Shown here: piece by piece, positions 61,520 through 64,000 of the stretch
Numbering within the stretch: the first letter of the stretch is position 1
How the letters are laid out: each line of letters starts with the position of its first letter
NCBI GenBank assembly: GCA_038202885.1
Contig: JBBREP010000002.1
Span: forward strand, 75,597-139,596
Source of the DNA: JBBREP01 sp038202885
Lineage (GTDB): Bacteria > Actinomycetota > Acidimicrobiia > IMCC26256 > PALSA-610
Reading direction: 5' to 3'
DNA: 64,000 nt
The notes under the pieces: generated by a model
What the model was told of the DNA's origin: nothing
The model's database searches: none
The model's input: only the letters and a program-made list of their open reading frames with translations
Position numbers and translations under genes: made by a program

Positions 61520-62677
61520 TTACGCCGCGCGCTCGCGCAGACGACGCACGACGGTCGGAATCCGCTCGATGGCTGCGTCGATGTCGGCGTCGGTACTGGC
61601 CCACCCGAGGCTCATCCTGATCGACGACAACGCACGTTCTCGCGCGACACCCATTGCGAGCAACACGTGCGACGGGTCGATCGCGCCCGAAGAACACGCG
61701 CTGCCCGATGCCGCGCACACACCGACGCCGTCGAGCGCCACCAGCAACGTCTCGGCTTCGACACCGTCGATCGCCACATGGAGCGCACCCTCGACGCGCA
61801 GGTCGGGGTCGCCGTTCGCCGTGACGCCGCCGAGGTTGTCGGCAAGTGCGGCTTCGAGCCGGTCGCGCAGCATTGCGATGCGGGCGCGTTCGGTGTCGCG
61901 GTTGTCGTGGGTGAAACGCAACGCGCTCGCGAACGCCACGATCCCCGCAACGTTTTGTGTACCGGCCCGCAGACCGTGTTCATGACCCCCGCCCTCGATG
62001 AGCGGCGTCAACGGCACACCGTCGCGCCGCACGAGCACACCGACACCCTTCGGCCCACCGAACTTGTGACCCGACAGGCTCACAAGATCGAACCCACGCG
62101 TGGCCGCGCCGATGTCGAGCCACTGCGGCGCTTGCACCGCGTCGGTGTGCAGCAGCGCGTGGGGGGCTCGCTCGCGCACGATCGCCGCGACCACTTGGAG
62201 GGGCTGCACCACACCCGTTTCGTTGTTCACCGTCATGACCGACACGACCGACGTGCGATCGTCGATTGCACGTGCGAGCCGTTCGAGGTCAACCGTGCCG
62301 GCGAGTGTCGCTGCAACTTCTGCCACGCGGCATCCCGAATCGGTGAGCCGGTGGGCCGCGCCGAGGACGGCCTTGTGCTCGATCGCCGACACAACGACGC
62401 CGTCGAGTTCGGTATGCCGCTCGTGTGCCGCCCACGCAGCGGCTTTGACCGCGAGATTGTCGCTCTCACTCCCGCTGCCGGTGAACACCACTTCCCGAGG
62501 CTCGCAGCCGAGCACGTCGGCGACGTCTTCGCGCGCGGCTTCGAGCGCCGTCTTGGCGACGCGCGACGCGCCATGACTCCCGGAAGGATTCCCGGGATGC
62601 TCCGCGAGGAACGGCAACATTGCCGCGACCGCGTCGGGCCGCATCGGTGTCGAGGCCGCATGATCGAGATAGATCAT
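61520..62677 (-). CDS. cysteine desulfurase (IscS/NifS family)
   Basis: 385 residues. PLP motifs: SAIEHKAVL (His101), TVNNETGVVQPLQVV, and the Schiff-base Lys205 in SLSGHKFGGPKGVGVLVRRD. The persulfide loop is CAASGSACSSGAIDPSHVLL with the active Cys328; the short loop points to the group I (IscS/NifS) branch. It supplies sulfur to MnmA next door and perhaps to Fe-S assembly, as no isc/suf scaffold is in the window. TAGCCT (62685-62690) lies seven bases before ATG 62677, a likely leaderless promoter for the two-gene operon. Confidence 0.95.
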   Translation of the reverse strand: MIYLDHAASTPMRPDAVAAMLPFLAEHPGNPSGSHGASRVAKTALEAAREDVADVLGCEPREVVFTGSGSESDNLAVKAAAWAAHERHTELDGVVVSAIEHKAVLGAAHRLTDSGCRVAEVAATLAGTVDLERLARAIDDRTSVVSVMTVNNETGVVQPLQVVAAIVRERAPHALLHTDAVQAPQWLDIGAATRGFDLVSLSGHKFGGPKGVGVLVRRDGVPLTPLIEGGGHEHGLRAGTQNVAGIVAFASALRFTHDNRDTERARIAMLRDRLEAALADNLGGVTANGDPDLRVEGALHVAIDGVEAETLLVALDGVGVCAASGSACSSGAIDPSHVLLAMGVARERALSSIRMSLGWASTDADIDAAIERIPTVVRRLRERAA

Positions 62678-62704
62678 GGGCCCCAGGCTACGACCGGTGG
62701 TCGG

Positions 62705-63169
62705 TTAGGCCCCGATGACGTTGGGCCGCGCCACGCCTTGCATCTCGCACAGCGCGAAGTAGGCGTCTCGGATCCCCGAGGCGTCGACGATGCTCGTGAT
62801 GTTGCCGTCGGCGTCGAGGTTGAGGTTGGCGCCGTAGATGGCGAACCACACGTCGGTGACTTCGGTGTTGTCGGCCGGCACCGTGAGTGTGTGCACCGAT
62901 CCGGCCGGTTCGTAGAGGTAGGAGCCCGCCGTGTTCACCTCGGGGTACTCGACGTACTTCCAGCGGCCCGAGAGCGTGAACGCGAACACCTCGCCGGTGT
63001 GCTTGTGCGTCTGGACCAGATACCCGGGCTGGAACTTGGTACGGATCACCCACAGTCCGGCGTCAACGTCGACCTGGAGGAGTTGGAGCGTGCTGCCGTC
63101 GCCGAGATCGACGAAGGGCAGTTCCGATTCGCCACGGTGCAGTGCAACAGGGATCTGGGTCGCAGTCAT
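62705..63169 (-). CDS. cupin-domain protein (acetylacetone-cleaving/ChrR-like dioxygenase family)
   Basis: 154 residues. The cupin metal motif is YLVQTHKHTGEVFAFTLSGR (His, His, Glu) with the second half around SYLYEPAGSVHTLTVPADNT. The family includes 2,4'-dihydroxyacetophenone and acetylacetone dioxygenases that cleave C-C bonds with Fe(II). The substrate is not known. ATG 63169 is preferred; ATG 63178 is in frame. A long palindrome lies between it and the divergent small gene. Confidence 0.83.
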   Translation of the reverse strand: MTATQIPVALHRGESELPFVDLGDGSTLQLLQVDVDAGLWVIRTKFQPGYLVQTHKHTGEVFAFTLSGRWKYVEYPEVNTAGSYLYEPAGSVHTLTVPADNTEVTDVWFAIYGANLNLDADGNITSIVDASGIRDAYFALCEMQGVARPNVIGA

Positions 63170-63224
63170 GCCATCCATTGGACCATGCGCCCACACCGCC
63201 ATCCAAGCCGTCGCCCCGCACCCT

Positions 63225-63275
63225 CCCGTGGTCCCATCAAAAGCGCACTTTTCGGCGTTTTCGTGGGACCACGGG
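63225..63275. promoter_or_regulatory. 51-bp nested palindrome between divergent genes
   Basis: Perfect 12-bp arms CCCGTGGTCCCA (63225-63236) and TGGGACCACGGG (63264-63275). The 27-base spacer contains AAAAG-CGCA-CTTTT. It stands in the divergent region between the cupin and the small gene, where a terminator is not expected, so an operator or a dispersed palindromic element is more likely. Confidence 0.6.
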
Positions 63276-63351
63276 GAATGTTGGCGGCGGCGCGTCCGTT
63301 CTTGGCTGTGGCCCATGTTTCACTGTCGCAACCCCGTGGGACACTCATGTC

Positions 63352-63591
63352 ATGAGTAACGGACCCCGCCCCGAAGGCAAGATCCAGCAGCTCCAGCTCA
63401 TCGACGGCGCGCTCGCGTCGGCGCCGCGCTCGCGTCGCGACGGCCAGCGCGCCTCGGCCCGCAAGCGCACATTCAGCCTCGACGCCCGAACCAAGGCAAT
63501 TGGTCGCGAGGGCGTCGCCCAGGCCAAGGCGATCCTGTCGCAGGTGACCCCGCCCGAGCCCCTCGGCCAGCGCCACCGCCAGGCGAGCTGA
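63352..63591 (+). CDS. small basic hypothetical protein
   Basis: 79 residues: MSNGPRPEGKIQQLQLIDGA, a basic middle (SRRDGQRASARKRTF) and an alpha-helical end. No recognised family. ATG 63352 was chosen as the first start after the palindrome. It is convergent with meaB. The uniform codon use and conserved-looking ends suggest a real protein, possibly nucleic-acid binding. Confidence 0.55.
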   Translation: MSNGPRPEGKIQQLQLIDGALASAPRSRRDGQRASARKRTFSLDARTKAIGREGVAQAKAILSQVTPPEPLGQRHRQAS

Positions 63592-63626
63592 CGGCCAGGC
63601 GTCACCTCGCGAACTGACGGCGCCTG

Positions 63627-64000
63627 TCAGCGCTGCGCGCGCAAGAAACCGTCGAGGATTTCCTGCGCCGCCGCCGTCGGCGAGACGGTGCCAGCCCGCA
63701 CACCGGCGTCGAGTGCCGCCAGGCGGTCACGGGTCGGTCGGTCAGCGCGCAGTCGGTCGAGCATCCCGTCGGTCACTTCGGACCACATCCACTGGCTCGC
63801 CTGATCGGCCCGGCGCTCGGCGAACTCGCCGGAATCGACCAACACGCCACGATGCTCGGTGGCCGCCGCCCACACTTCGCCGATGCCGCGCCGTTCGAGG
63901 GCCGAGCACGTCAGCACTCGCACCCGCCACGCCGACGAACGCGGCCGCAGGAAATGCACGGCGTTGGCGTAGTCGGCGGCCGTGCTGTTCGCGGCCGCCG
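63627..64000 (-). CDS. meaB: methylmalonyl-CoA mutase-associated GTPase MeaB, 3' part
   Basis: Only the C-terminal part (about 124 codons) lies in the window; the frame runs past base 64000. Recognisable pieces are ANSTAADYANAVHFLRPRSS, RVLTCSALERRGIGEVWAAA (switch/guanine-specificity region) and the helical dimerisation end. MeaB gates cofactor loading and protects adenosylcobalamin-dependent methylmalonyl-CoA mutase. The mutase gene is not in view. Confidence 0.8.
   Translation of the reverse strand, partial: AAANSTAADYANAVHFLRPRSSAWRVRVLTCSALERRGIGEVWAAATEHRGVLVDSGEFAERRADQASQWMWSEVTDGMLDRLRADRPTRDRLAALDAGVRAGTVSPTAAAQEILDGFLRAQR

Noticed and set aside
61667..63355. 562-codon plus-strand frame opposite the cysteine desulfurase and cupin
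   Set aside because: Antisense shadow; the minus-strand proteins have complete catalytic motifs.
1..64000. CRISPR array, tRNA or rRNA gene, insertion sequence with transposase, prophage
   Set aside because: No regular spacer repeats, no tRNA-like T-arm sequences, no rRNA-like stretch, no transposase or integrase motif found on reading both strands.

Overview
The window is dense, GC-rich (about two thirds G+C by eye) bacterial chromosome with roughly 53 protein genes and no gap over 200 bases. The gene content points to an actinobacterium, probably of the class Acidimicrobiia: mycothiol-type DinB/MDMPI proteins, an F420-type LLM oxidoreductase, a PknB-like kinase with PASTA repeats, a MeaB GTPase, an Lhr helicase, many GTG starts, and TANNNT boxes 6-9 bases upstream of many start codons (leaderless transcription). 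The lineage is an inference from content, not from a marker gene. I see no rRNA, tRNA, CRISPR array or transposase.

Layout. 1-7.4 kb: the end of a cell-surface polysaccharide region (flippase, glycosyltransferase) and lhr. 7.4-10.4 kb: an ECF sigma factor with an overlapping anti-sigma factor fused to an MDMPI metal domain, and an acyl-CoA dehydrogenase. 10.4-16.3 kb: branched-chain amino acid operon ilvB-ilvN-ilvC, preceded by an Ile/Val leader peptide with a terminator and interrupted by an exported Calx-beta/propeller gene; ilvD lies at 23.4 kb. 16.4-23.3 kb: GGDEF protein, Fpg/Nei-type glycosylase, M14 carboxypeptidase, Gfo/Idh/MocA oxidoreductase, S9 peptidase. 25.2-32.1 kb: an RpiR-type regulator divergent from a catabolic operon (aldehyde dehydrogenase, ThDP enzyme, second aldehyde dehydrogenase, class III aminotransferase), with a perfect 15-bp palindrome between them. 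32.1-36.7 kb: DinB-like protein plus Rieske oxygenase, and two large membrane proteins. 36.8-44.7 kb: catabolic genes (class II aldolase, amidohydrolase, AMP-dependent ligase, crotonase, iron alcohol dehydrogenase, carboxylesterase, LLM oxidoreductase).

44.7-50.4 kb: a DUF559-type nuclease-like gene between two 47-bp palindromic repeats, then gatB and gatCA separated by an epoxide-hydrolase-like gene on the other strand, and a 2[4Fe-4S] ferredoxin. 50.5-53.6 kb: SCP2 protein, MFS exporter with a small upstream gene, SDR. 53.7-62.7 kb: PASTA kinase, ligA, MetE-like protein, membrane protein, mnmA and cysteine desulfurase; the last two work together in tRNA 2-thiolation. 62.7-64 kb: cupin, small protein, 3' end of meaB.

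The least ordinary signals lie outside the standard genes: the ilvB leader whose ORF runs through its own terminator, the DUF559 gene between palindromic repeats, a repeat family of four copies that each begin within 13 bases of a stop codon, perfect hairpins without U-tracts between convergent genes, and the recurrent -10 box next to start codons.
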